Positions 51,230 to 59,418 are shown, counted from the first letter of the stretch. The stretch is 64,000 bases of DNA from Cellulomonas sp. Root485 (GCF_001426705.1 NZ_LMFC01000001.1:651-64650), one strand, 5' to 3'. Notes: generated by a model not told the origin, from the sequence alone. Made by a program: numbers and translations.

Positions 51230-51861
51230 TCACGACAGCCGAGCCGGCCACCGCCGACCCGCAGACCCGCCCGCGGACCCGCCTGGTCGCGCTCTTCGCG
51301 GTCTACCTCGCGCTGCTCGTGTGGGTCGTGCTGTGGAAGCTCGAGCTCCCGTGGGTCGGCGACGCGGGGTGGCGCATCGTCAAGCTCGTCCCCTTCGTCG
51401 CCACGGACGATGCGGGTGCCAGCACGCGCTTCGACGTCGTCGCCAACCTCGCGCTGTTCGTCCCCTTCGGCCTCTACCTCGGCCTCCTCGCACCGTCGTG
51501 GCCGTGGTGGAAGGCCGCGGGCACGTTCGCGGCGGCGAGCCTGGGCCTGGAGGTACTCCAGTACGTCCTCGCCGTCGGGAGCTCCGACCTCACCGACGTC
51601 GTCGTCAACACCGCCGGAGGCCTGGTCGGGCTCGGGCTGTTCGCCCTCGCACAGCGCAAGTTCGGGGCGCGCACCACCACGGTCCTGACCCGCGCCTGCA
51701 CGATCGGGACGGTGCTCGCCGTCCTGGCCGGCGTGCTCGTCGTCGCGTCGCCGATGCGCTTCGGTCCGCCGGAGGACGTCCGGTGCACGCCCTCCGTACC
51801 CTGCGGGCCACCCGGAGCCCCCCGCGACGGGTTGCCTCGGGATGCGGTGTTCACCTTCTAG
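51226..51861 (+). CDS. VanZ-like membrane protein
   Basis: 211 residues, GTG start overlapping the VanY-like stop. VanZ-fold features: LVWVVLWKLELPWVGDAGWRIVKLVPF, NLALFVPFGLYLGLLAPS, and SSDLTDVVVNTAGGLVGLGL. About five hydrophobic segments and a Pro/Cys-containing tail. VanZ of enterococci gives low-level teicoplanin resistance; most actinobacterial members have unknown roles. Coupling to a VanY-like enzyme supports an envelope function. Confidence 0.87.
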   Translation: MITTAEPATADPQTRPRTRLVALFAVYLALLVWVVLWKLELPWVGDAGWRIVKLVPFVATDDAGASTRFDVVANLALFVPFGLYLGLLAPSWPWWKAAGTFAAASLGLEVLQYVLAVGSSDLTDVVVNTAGGLVGLGLFALAQRKFGARTTTVLTRACTIGTVLAVLAGVLVVASPMRFGPPEDVRCTPSVPCGPPGAPRDGLPRDAVFTF

Positions 51862-51960
51862 CCAGCCTTGCTGGATCGTGACAAACAGGGCAACTATGGA
51901 TGAATCAGACCGGCGCCGACGCCGTGGGCGGCGTGCGTCGCGCGTCCACCGGGGGTCGCC

Positions 51961-52995
51961 ATGAGGCTCGTCGCACGTCCTGTCCTGACCGCCCTGCTCG
52001 CCGCCGCGGTGCTGGCGCTCGGCGTGCCCGCCCACGCGTCGCCGCCGGGCACGGCCGCGCGGTGCGGTGACGTCCTGACCGGAGACCACCACCTCGACCG
52101 CAACCTCACGTGTCCCGGGGTCGCGTTCACGGTGGTCCCGCCCGCGACGCTCGACCTGCGCGGGCACACCCTGCGCGGTGGCGACGTCGCGTTCGCGCTC
52201 CAGGCCACCGACCTGGACGTGTTCCCGTTCGACGTGCGCAACGGGCGGATCACCGGATTCGGGACGGTCGTCGAGAACGCGTGGGGGGCGTTCGCGTGGA
52301 ACGTGACGCTGGCCGGCCTGCGGATCGACGGGAACGGCACGGTCGCGCACGCGAACGACTGGGGCGGACCGCTCGTCATCGACTCCTCGAAGGTCGTGGA
52401 CAACTCGACGGTGTTCGCGCTGGAGCGGTTCTCGGACGTGAAGGTCACGCACTCACGTCTGATCCGCAACGACGTGGTCATCTCGTCGATCTCCGACGGT
52501 GGCAGCGCGGCGTTCTCGGACAGCACGCTCGTCGACAACCGACGGCTCTCCGGGTTCGTGGGTATCGCCAACCTGTCGTTGGTCCGGAACACCATCGCGG
52601 GCTCCGAGGAGGTCGTCTCGCCGTCCGGATGGACGTTCGTCACGGCGCAGGACAACGCGTTCGTGGGCAACGACGTCGCGGTGAGCCTGGGCTCGCTCCC
52701 CGGCAACGTCGTGGGCAACACGTTCCGGGACAACGGGGTCGGCATCACGGCGTCGGCACCGAGCGGCGGCATCTGGGACGGGCCGGCCCAGATCGTCGGC
52801 AACACCCTCACCCGCAACGGCGACGGCATCGTCACCGAGGAGGGCGCAGCGGTCTCCCTCGGCGACAACCGGGCGGTGCGGAACTCCGGGTGGGGCATCT
52901 ACGCGCCGGGCGCCACGGACCTCGGCGGCAACGTCGCCAAGGGCAACGGCCTCGAACCGCAGTGCACCGGGGTGGTCTGCCCCACCCGGAGCTGA
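51961..52995 (+). CDS. Secreted right-handed beta-helix protein (paralogue 1)
   Basis: 344 residues. Signal peptide 1-26 (AHA-SPP). The mature part begins with RCGDVLTGDHHLDRNLTC and then repeats short strands with Asn ladders (LDLRGHTLRGG, VRNGRITGFG, IVGNTLTRNGDGIV), the layout of pectate-lyase-type parallel beta-helices. No catalytic residues recognised. The end NSGWGIYAPGATDLGGN matches the convergent gene's end almost residue for residue. May bind or act on a polysaccharide outside the cell. Confidence 0.8.
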   Translation: MRLVARPVLTALLAAAVLALGVPAHASPPGTAARCGDVLTGDHHLDRNLTCPGVAFTVVPPATLDLRGHTLRGGDVAFALQATDLDVFPFDVRNGRITGFGTVVENAWGAFAWNVTLAGLRIDGNGTVAHANDWGGPLVIDSSKVVDNSTVFALERFSDVKVTHSRLIRNDVVISSISDGGSAAFSDSTLVDNRRLSGFVGIANLSLVRNTIAGSEEVVSPSGWTFVTAQDNAFVGNDVAVSLGSLPGNVVGNTFRDNGVGITASAPSGGIWDGPAQIVGNTLTRNGDGIVTEEGAAVSLGDNRAVRNSGWGIYAPGATDLGGNVAKGNGLEPQCTGVVCPTRS

Positions 52996-52999
52996 GCGC

Positions 53000-54085
53000 T
53001 CAGGAGCAGGAGACCCCCACACACTGCGGGCTGTTCCCGTTGCCGCTGGCCATGTTCCCGCCCAGGTCGGTCACGCCCGGCGCGTAGATGCCCCAGCCGC
53101 TGTTCCGGGTCGCGGTGTTGCCGCCCAGCGACGTGTTCGCGTCGGCGGCGTCGAAGACGATCGCGTCCCCGTTGCCCCGCAGCACGTTGTCCTGCACGAC
53201 GAGGCCGTTGGTGGCCGTCGACTGTCCGTGCACGCCCGAGCCGTTGCGACGGAACACGTTCGAGCTGATCGTGCCGTCGACGTCGCCGAGCTCGACGGCC
53301 TGGGTGTTCGCCGTGAACGTGTTGCCCGTCAGCGCCAGCTGCGGCACGAAGCCCAGCGCGTTGACGGCGACGCCGTTGCCGCGGAACGTGCTCGCGTCGG
53401 CCGTGGCCGCACCCATGAAGTAGAGCTGGATGCCGGTCGTGTTGTCGGCGAGCGTCGAGCCGTGGACGTGGACCTCGCCCTCGGTCGCCGCGATCGCCGT
53501 CCCGTTGCCGACGAACCGGGAGCCCGACACGTCGGCGACCGAGGTGTCCACGCGCAGGCCGAGGGTCGAGTCCGTGAACGTCGAGGCGCTGACCCACACG
53601 TCGGCGAACCACGACGCGTTGATGCCGGTGCCGACGCGCTCGAAGTGGCTGCGCGTCACGGTCGTGGCCTTGCCGCCGGAGAACGGCAGCTCGCCGGACG
53701 CGTCCACGCCCGTCCCGCTGTCGGTGACCGTGACCCGGTCCACCGCCACCGTGCCCGTGCGCGGCTCGTCCACCGGGCCGCCGGTGTCGACGCCGTCGCC
53801 CCAGCCCGTGAGCGTGCCGTTGCGGATCACGACGTCCCCGTCCTGCGGCACGAGGATCCCGACCCCGGTGCCCGGGCCGCTGACCGTGTGGCCCTTGAGG
53901 TTCAGCGTGACTCCCGCGCCGAGGGTCAGCGCGGGCGCGGGACCCGTACAGGTCAGGTCGGTGGTGAGCGAGGAGCTGACGGTCACGGTCGAGCCGCAGA
54001 CCAGCGGCGCGGCGTTCGCGGGGGTGGCGACGAGGACGGCCGTGCCGACGAGGGCGGCGGTGGCCAGGACAGAGGTCGTTCGCAT
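53000..54085 (-). CDS. Secreted right-handed beta-helix protein (paralogue 2)
   Basis: 361 residues from the ATG at 54085, which gives a clean signal peptide (ATPANA-APL). The mature part (VCGSTVTVSSSLTTDLTCTG, LNLKGHTVSGPG, IRNGTLTGWGDGVD, SNVFRRNGSGVHG) is again a parallel beta-helix. It shares the opening Cys pair, the GHT motif and the end NSGWGIYAPGVTDLGGN with the neighbour, from which it is separated by four bases tail to tail. Function unknown. Confidence 0.8.
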   Translation of the reverse strand: MRTTSVLATAALVGTAVLVATPANAAPLVCGSTVTVSSSLTTDLTCTGPAPALTLGAGVTLNLKGHTVSGPGTGVGILVPQDGDVVIRNGTLTGWGDGVDTGGPVDEPRTGTVAVDRVTVTDSGTGVDASGELPFSGGKATTVTRSHFERVGTGINASWFADVWVSASTFTDSTLGLRVDTSVADVSGSRFVGNGTAIAATEGEVHVHGSTLADNTTGIQLYFMGAATADASTFRGNGVAVNALGFVPQLALTGNTFTANTQAVELGDVDGTISSNVFRRNGSGVHGQSTATNGLVVQDNVLRGNGDAIVFDAADANTSLGGNTATRNSGWGIYAPGVTDLGGNMASGNGNSPQCVGVSCS

Positions 54086-54272
54086 GGTGTGCTCCGTGGG
54101 ATCGGGGCGTCCCCTGATGGGCGCACCCTCGAGGAGGACACGCACGTTACGCCGGATACACCCGATATGTCCGTATCACCAGGTCCCGACCCACCCTCTT
54201 CCCGTCCGTACGGCCCAGCCCGGGTCGCTCGGCCTCACGCCGCACGGCGGGGGCATCTCTGGAGGGGGAGCC

Positions 54273-54647
54273 ATGGGTTTCTACGTGAAAGACCTGTACG
54301 TCCAGCGCGTGCCGAAGTTCCAGTGGCACGACAAGCTGACCAATCCGCCGACGATCCCCGAGACGTCGCCGATCATCGAGATCGCGGCACTGTCGCCGCA
54401 GATCGCCCAGGTCCGTGCCGGCGGGGGCGGCGGCGGCGTCTTCCTGCCCGCCGACGACACGACCTTCTACACGATCCCGTCGTGGCTCACCCCCATCGTG
54501 AACCCGGCCCGGCGCCTCGCGGAGGCCGACCTGCACACCGTGCGGGAGAGCCTCGCGGTGACGCTGAAGGCGGTCGAGCAGCAGATCGACGCGCTGCAGG
54601 GGTCGGCCGAGGACATCGCGTACGCGCAGTCCGTGCTCAAGGGCTGA
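54273..54647 (+). CDS. Unknown 124-residue protein, first gene of a RiPP-like cassette
   Basis: Strong ribosome site (GGAGGGGGAG) before the ATG at 54273. The N-terminal half (MGFYVKDLYVQRVPKFQW) is aromatic and basic, then Pro-rich, with six consecutive glycines at 50-55, and the C-terminal third (ARRLAEADLHTVRESLAVTL) is a predicted helix or coiled coil. No cysteine, signal peptide or transmembrane helix. No family recognised. It starts the cassette with the HopA1-like and kinase genes, spaced by 2 bases, so it may be a substrate or scaffold for them. Lack of Cys argues against a lanthipeptide precursor. Confidence 0.75.
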   Translation: MGFYVKDLYVQRVPKFQWHDKLTNPPTIPETSPIIEIAALSPQIAQVRAGGGGGGVFLPADDTTFYTIPSWLTPIVNPARRLAEADLHTVRESLAVTLKAVEQQIDALQGSAEDIAYAQSVLKG

Positions 54648-54649
54648 CG

Positions 54650-55381
54650 ATGTCGCAGCCGTCCGGCGGTCGCCTCGCACAGATGACCCGCACGGTGGTC
54701 GTCCGTGTGGCGGCGCTCGCCGGACGGGTGGGACCCGACGAGCTGGCCGCCGTCCTCTACCGGTCCGGCGGTACCGCCGCCGACCCGCGCCAGGACCCCC
54801 GCTGGCCGCACCACCTGGTCCAGCTCGCGGAACGGTCGGCTCCCGGGATCGAGCGCTACGACCGCTCCCGCACGGAGCACTGGAACGGGTGGACCACCCC
54901 CGGCGTCGAGACGTCCGCGCAGGTGCACAAGGTGTACGTGAGCCCGACGCCGCCCTGCCTGCCCGCCGCGCTGCCGCTGGTCTTCGCGACCGCGGTGGCC
55001 CTCGACGTGCCGTCGTGGAAGGTCGGCGCCGACGCGGCCGGGCTGCACCGCGCCGACAAGATCGTGCTGTACCTCCCGTCGGCGCCGCGAGCCGATGCCG
55101 TCGCCGCCGCCCTCGCGGACGTGCTCGACGGGTTCGCCGCGCAGGGGGTGCCGTTCACCGGGCAGGTCGGTGCGACGGGCATCGTGTCCCGGGGGCAGGA
55201 CCGGCAGCGGGAGAGCTGGCGGGCCGTCCTGTGCCGCGCGGTGGCCGGAGAGCTCCACCGACAACGCGCCCACCTGGGTCCTGACGTACAGCCGCACGCG
55301 GTCGCCGACTCGGCGCTGGATGCGCTCGCTGACGAGTACGACGTCGTGACGTGGCGCCCCGACGCCCGGGTGCCGGCATGA
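54650..55381 (+). CDS. HopA1-like (type III effector HopA1 fold) protein
   Basis: 243 residues. The middle reads VHKVYVSPTPPCLPAALPLV, VPSWKVGADAAGLHRADKIVLYLPSA, then VPFTGQVGATGIVSRGQDRQRESW. From memory this is the pattern of the HopA1 effector family: a sugar-free fold with a VYxN/xS strand, RADxxVLYL strand, GVPFT turn and a final SxGxxRC-type helix. In actinobacteria HopA1-like proteins pair with phosphotransferase/kinase-like proteins in class V lanthipeptide and thioamitide clusters. Its stop overlaps the kinase start (ATGA). No transfer or secretion role is implied; similarity needs a profile search. Confidence 0.6.
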   Translation: MSQPSGGRLAQMTRTVVVRVAALAGRVGPDELAAVLYRSGGTAADPRQDPRWPHHLVQLAERSAPGIERYDRSRTEHWNGWTTPGVETSAQVHKVYVSPTPPCLPAALPLVFATAVALDVPSWKVGADAAGLHRADKIVLYLPSAPRADAVAAALADVLDGFAAQGVPFTGQVGATGIVSRGQDRQRESWRAVLCRAVAGELHRQRAHLGPDVQPHAVADSALDALADEYDVVTWRPDARVPA

Positions 55382-56925
55382 GCGCCCCCGAGGTGCAGTA
55401 CCTGCTGCATGCCGACGTCGAGGCGGTGCCCATGCCGGACCAGGACGAGGTGCTCGTCGCACGGCGCGGCAGCCGCGTCCCGCCCCAGCTGATCTCGAGC
55501 GACGCGATGGCGCTGCTCGAGCACTTCCGGGAGCCGTCGACGCTGGTCGACGCGATCCTGGCGTACTGCGCGGACGTCGGCGCCGACCCGATGGCCACGC
55601 TCGACGCGTCGTTCGGCGTGCTGGTCGCGCTGACCCGCACCGACGTCCTCGTCGCGGACGGCACGGCGCCCGCGCGGTCGCTGGAGGACCGGCACCGGAT
55701 CGGCGAGGTGGTCGGACCCGCGACGATCACCGGGCGCATCCGGGTGCTGCGGGACAGCGAGATCTGGCGCGGGGTGCTGGCGGACGGCACCCGGGTCGTC
55801 GTCAAGGTCGTCGACGACGAGGCCCAGGGCCCCGGCCTCGTCTCCCGGGAGCTCGCGGCGCTGACCCGGCTCGACGGCTCCGTCGCGCCTCGGCTCGTGT
55901 GGCACGAGCGGTCGTCGACCGGCGGCACGCTCGTGCTGGACGAGGTCGACGGCGACCCCGCCGACCTGGCCGCCCTGGTGGCCGACGCCGACGGGCGACG
56001 GCGGATCGCGGTGGCCGTGCTCGACGCCTACGTCGCCCTGCACGAGCGGGACGTCCTGCACGGTGACGTCCACCCGGGGAACGTCCTCGTCGGCCGCGAC
56101 AGCACGGTGACGCTGATCGACTTCGGCCTGGCCGGGACCGCGAGCGAGCCGCCCCCGCGCCCCGGAGGTGGGGAGTACCTCGACCCGGCCAGCGCCGCGG
56201 CGCTGCGGTCCGGGACGCCCACCCCCGCGCTCGACGCGTCCGCCGAGCAGTTCGCGGTCGCGGCCGTGGTGTACCGGCTGCTCACCGGCGCAGCGCCGCT
56301 GGACCTGGCGTGCGAGCGCGACGAGGCCCTGCGGCGGATCGCGCAGGACCGGCCACGCCCCTTCGTCGCGGTCGGGGCCACACCCTGGCCGACCGGGGAG
56401 CGCGTGCTGCGCCGGGCGCTGTCCACCGACCCGCAGCGCCGGTACCGCTCGGTGCGGGCGCTGCGCGACGCGCTCGTCGGCGCACCCGTCGAACCGCGCA
56501 CGAGTGCCCCGGACCTGGCCGACGCCCTCGCCGCGCTCGACGTCACCGGGTCGGTCTGGGCCACGGCCGACGACGCCCGCGCGGCCCACGTCGCCTGGTT
56601 CGCCGGCCGGGTCGCGACCCTCACCGGCGACCCGTACGCCTACGATCTCGCGCTCGTCTGGGCGAGCCGCTGCGGGCACGTCCCGCCCCCCGCCCCCGAC
56701 CCGCGCAGCCCGCTGGGCCGCGCCCACCGCGCGCTCGCCGCGCACGCACGGACCGGGCGGCCGGCGCTGCTCCAGGTGGCCCGCGACGTCGCCGCGCAGC
56801 TGTGCGCGCAGGCCCACACGCCCGAGCCGGTCGACGTGCTCACCGGCGGCTGGGCCGGGCTCCTCCTCGCGCTCGAGTGCGAGCGACCCGCCCTCGCGCT
56901 TGCCCCGGGTACCGCCGACCACTGA
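55378..56925 (+). CDS. PqqD/RRE-like + protein-kinase-like protein with LanC-like fragment
   Basis: 515 residues, start overlapping the previous stop. About 1-100 is a winged-helix-like domain (LISSDAMALLEHFREPSTLVDAI, then LDASFGVLVALTRTDVLVAD) with the pattern of PqqD/RiPP recognition elements. A kinase fold follows: Lys143 (VVVKVV), catalytic HGDVHPGN (228-235) and IDFG (Asp248). The C-terminal 150 residues end with VDVLTGGWAGLLLALE, resembling one or two barrel repeats of LanC-type cyclases; the zinc ligands of LanC are not seen. The order recalls class III/IV lanthionine synthetases with a degraded cyclase, plus an unusual front domain. Confidence 0.75.
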   Translation: MSAPEVQYLLHADVEAVPMPDQDEVLVARRGSRVPPQLISSDAMALLEHFREPSTLVDAILAYCADVGADPMATLDASFGVLVALTRTDVLVADGTAPARSLEDRHRIGEVVGPATITGRIRVLRDSEIWRGVLADGTRVVVKVVDDEAQGPGLVSRELAALTRLDGSVAPRLVWHERSSTGGTLVLDEVDGDPADLAALVADADGRRRIAVAVLDAYVALHERDVLHGDVHPGNVLVGRDSTVTLIDFGLAGTASEPPPRPGGGEYLDPASAAALRSGTPTPALDASAEQFAVAAVVYRLLTGAAPLDLACERDEALRRIAQDRPRPFVAVGATPWPTGERVLRRALSTDPQRRYRSVRALRDALVGAPVEPRTSAPDLADALAALDVTGSVWATADDARAAHVAWFAGRVATLTGDPYAYDLALVWASRCGHVPPPAPDPRSPLGRAHRALAAHARTGRPALLQVARDVAAQLCAQAHTPEPVDVLTGGWAGLLLALECERPALALAPGTADH

Positions 56926-56939
56926 CTAGCGTGGCGACC

Positions 56940-57305
56940 ATGCCGGCCAAGGGGACACGCCAGGCGCGGTACGCGGCGCGCCGTAAGCGCCGCATGGCCG
57001 CCGTCGAGCACGACCTCAGCGCCGAGCAGTGGGCCGCGCTCACGTCGGCCTGGGGCGGGTGCGCGTACTGCGGTGCCACGGACCGGCCGTTGCAGCGCGA
57101 CTGCGTCCTGCCGATCTCCCGCGGCGGTCGTTACACCCTCGACAACATCGCTCCGGCGTGCGGGTCGTGCAACGCGAGCAAGTGCAACGACGAGGTCACC
57201 GGCTGGTTGCGCCGGAAGCGGCTGGACGAGCGGGGGTTCCTCGAGAAGCACGTGCGGGTCCAGGCGGAGCTGGCGCAGCGGTTCCCGCTCACTCCGGCGG
57301 GGTGA
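56940..57305 (+). CDS. HNH endonuclease
   Basis: 121 residues from the ATG at 56940. Basic N terminus (KGTRQARYAARRKRRM), a zinc pair CAYCG, then CVLPISRGGRYTLDNIAPACGSCNASK with the HNH-type DN and the second Cys pair. The usual first His is replaced: the motif reads VLPISRGG where most have DHVxPxxxGG. A small stand-alone nuclease; not obviously tied to the RiPP-like cassette. Converges with the VOC gene (17-base overlap). Confidence 0.8.
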   Translation: MPAKGTRQARYAARRKRRMAAVEHDLSAEQWAALTSAWGGCAYCGATDRPLQRDCVLPISRGGRYTLDNIAPACGSCNASKCNDEVTGWLRRKRLDERGFLEKHVRVQAELAQRFPLTPAG

Positions 57306-58104
57306 ACTGGCTCGCGGTGAACACCGCGCCCTGCGGGTCCCGGAGGGTCGCCGTGCGCGCCCACTGCGACTCCTCGGTGGTCAGCACCTCGCCGCCGTGC
57401 GCGGTGGCGAGTGCCACGGTCTCGTCCCGGTCGGCGACCGCGAACGTCACGTGCCAGTGCGGCCCACCATCGTCGTCGGCGGGGGCGACCCAGCCGATCG
57501 CGTCCGCGAACCCCGGCGGGGCCGAGACGCTCGCCTGACGCTCGTAGAGGTCCGGGTCGGTGCTCGCGGCCAGGTGGTCGCCGTAGCCGGGCACCCGGAT
57601 CAGCGTGGCGAACCCGATGTCGGAGAACTCCCACCCGAACAGCGCCTGGTAGAACCCGGTGGCCGGGTCGTCGGCGTGCAGGTCGCTGAAGTTCCAGGTG
57701 CCGGGGGCGTTGACGAGCTGCGCGCCCAGTCGACGATTCGCCTTCCACAGCCGCAGGACCGCGCCCGACGGGTCGACGATCTCGGCCCAGGTCCCGCCCT
57801 CGCCGGCCACGGTCGGCCCGGTGGTGACGGTCCCGCCGGCCGCGACGACCGCGTCGAGGGTCGTCTGCAGGTCGTCGACGGCGACGTAGGTCTGCCAGCC
57901 GGGGCCGTCCGTGGCGCCGCTGCCGATGCCCGCCACGTCGAGCCCGTCGACCTGCGCGATGACGTACCGGAACGGTGCGTCGGGCGGTGCCGCGTCGTGG
58001 AACGTCCAGCCCAGGACCGCTCCGTAGAACGCCAGTGCCGCGTCGACGTCGGCCTGCTCGAGGTCCACCCAGGACGTCACGCCGTGGGGATAGGTCCGCT
58101 GCAT
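57289..58104 (-). CDS. VOC family protein with two glyoxalase-like domains
   Basis: 271 residues made of two similar halves (about 8-130 and 140-265): GVTSWVDLEQADVDAALAFYGAVLGWTFHD and TWNFSDLHADDPATGFYQALFGWEFSDIG. Each has a VOC beta-alpha-beta pattern and metal-site Glu/His at the usual spots. Such two-domain proteins occur as hydroxylases, glyoxalases or resistance proteins; the substrate is unknown. Cytoplasmic. Confidence 0.88.
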   Translation of the reverse strand: MQRTYPHGVTSWVDLEQADVDAALAFYGAVLGWTFHDAAPPDAPFRYVIAQVDGLDVAGIGSGATDGPGWQTYVAVDDLQTTLDAVVAAGGTVTTGPTVAGEGGTWAEIVDPSGAVLRLWKANRRLGAQLVNAPGTWNFSDLHADDPATGFYQALFGWEFSDIGFATLIRVPGYGDHLAASTDPDLYERQASVSAPPGFADAIGWVAPADDDGGPHWHVTFAVADRDETVALATAHGGEVLTTEESQWARTATLRDPQGAVFTASQFTPPE

Positions 58105-58108
58105 GGTT

Positions 58109-58603
58109 CTAACGTAGGGACCGTTCCAGCAGCGTGCACGAGAAGTCGTCGAAGTCCCGCTGCCCGACCGCCCGGAACCCGTACCGCTCGTAGTAGGCGC
58201 GCAGGACGGGGTTGGTGGTCCGGCAGTCGAGCCGGAACAGGTCCACCCCGGCGTCGCGCCCTCGTGCGGCCGCCCAGTCGAGCAGTGCCGTGCCGAGACC
58301 GCGGCCGGTCGCCCGGCGGTCGACCATCAGACCGTGCACGTAGACCGCCGGGGTGTGGTCGTCGCCCCAGAAGTCGGGATCGGTCCACAGGAGCCGGACC
58401 GTCGCGACGAGGCCGAGGTCTGCGTCGCGCACGACGTGCCACTCGCCGGCGCCGACCTGGGCGGCGATGCGCTCGCGCGGGAGCGAACCCGGCGGCCACT
58501 GCACCGTGCCGTTCGCGGCCATCCAGTCCTCGAGGGACCGGCGCAGCGCATGGATGTCGTCGACGTCGGCCGGGGTGGCCGGCAGGGGGAGGTCGGCAGT
58601 CAC
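58109..58603 (-). CDS. GNAT family N-acetyltransferase
   Basis: 164 residues from the GTG at 58603, overlapping the stop of the upstream gene (GTGA). The core is VYVHGLMVDRRATGRGLGTALLDWAAARG with the acetyl-CoA motif RxTGRGLG, followed by LFRLDCRTTNPVLRAYYERYGFRAVG. Substrate unknown. Four bases upstream of the VOC gene's start in reading order; three minus-strand genes form one unit. Confidence 0.9.
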   Translation of the reverse strand: MTADLPLPATPADVDDIHALRRSLEDWMAANGTVQWPPGSLPRERIAAQVGAGEWHVVRDADLGLVATVRLLWTDPDFWGDDHTPAVYVHGLMVDRRATGRGLGTALLDWAAARGRDAGVDLFRLDCRTTNPVLRAYYERYGFRAVGQRDFDDFSCTLLERSLR

Positions 58604-59418
58604 GGGCCCGGGAGCCGGTTGGTGAGGAACGCGCTGACGGCAGCAGCGGCGGTGGCGAGGCGCTCCTGCGCGAGCTCCGCGTCGGGGCCCTCGCGCTTCG
58701 CGTACTTCTCCGGCGCCGCGGTGAGGACCGCGTGGTCGAGGACCCCGAACGGCTCGGCCGGCAGCTGCGCGGCATGCACCCGGGCGCCGCCGTCGAGCGC
58801 CGCGACGGTCGCGACCATCCGGCTCCGAGGGCTGATCGGGTCGCGCGCGAACCGGGTGTAGAAGACCTCGACCTCGCCCGCGACGAGCCGGTCGTGGATG
58901 TCGTCGACGTCCTGCGACGACAGCCCGAGCGCGCGTCCGCAGAACGGGCGCACCGGCAGCGCCGGCTGTGCGGCGACGGCCGCGACCACCTTCGGGGCCG
59001 CCGCCAGCGCGAGCGCGAAGCCGCCGCTGAGGCACATGCCGACGACGCCGACCCGGTCGTCGCTGTGCGTCGCGGCCACCCTGCTCGACAGCTCCCGCAG
59101 CGGGGTGACGACCGGGCTCCTGCGCCCGCTGCGCAGGACGTCGATCTCGCGGGAGATGCAGAGGGCGCCGACGGCGGCAGCCTGCTGCACGACCGAGCGG
59201 GACGGGAACGAGCCGAGGAGCTGCGGCATCCAGACGGTGAACCCGTCGTCGGCCAGCCGGTAGCAGAAGGACAGGTACATCTCGGTCATGCCGAACAGCT
59301 CGTGCAGCACGATGACCGGCGGCCCGGCACCGACGCGGTGCACCGGCCAGGGCAGCGGCACGCCCGGCAGCGCCACGTCGTGGTCGACGTGCTCCCAGCC
59401 GAAGGTGCGTGCGCCCAT
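58600..59418 (-). CDS. Dienelactone hydrolase family protein
   Basis: 272 residues. Alpha/beta-hydrolase: PVIVLHELFGMTEMYLSFCYRLAD matches the DLH entry strand, and the nucleophile elbow is VVGMCLSGGFALALAAA, with Cys as in dienelactone hydrolase. The catalytic Asp and His of the C-terminal part are not certain from reading (KYAKREGPDAELAQERL replaces the usual HGF). Probably cleaves an ester or lactone. First gene of a three-gene minus-strand unit. Confidence 0.8.
   Translation of the reverse strand: MGARTFGWEHVDHDVALPGVPLPWPVHRVGAGPPVIVLHELFGMTEMYLSFCYRLADDGFTVWMPQLLGSFPSRSVVQQAAAVGALCISREIDVLRSGRRSPVVTPLRELSSRVAATHSDDRVGVVGMCLSGGFALALAAAPKVVAAVAAQPALPVRPFCGRALGLSSQDVDDIHDRLVAGEVEVFYTRFARDPISPRSRMVATVAALDGGARVHAAQLPAEPFGVLDHAVLTAAPEKYAKREGPDAELAQERLATAAAAVSAFLTNRLPGP

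Noticed and set aside
50597-51861. VanY/VanZ considered as part of a full glycopeptide resistance cluster
   Set aside because: No vanH, vanA/D-Ala ligase or vanX gene is in the window around them.
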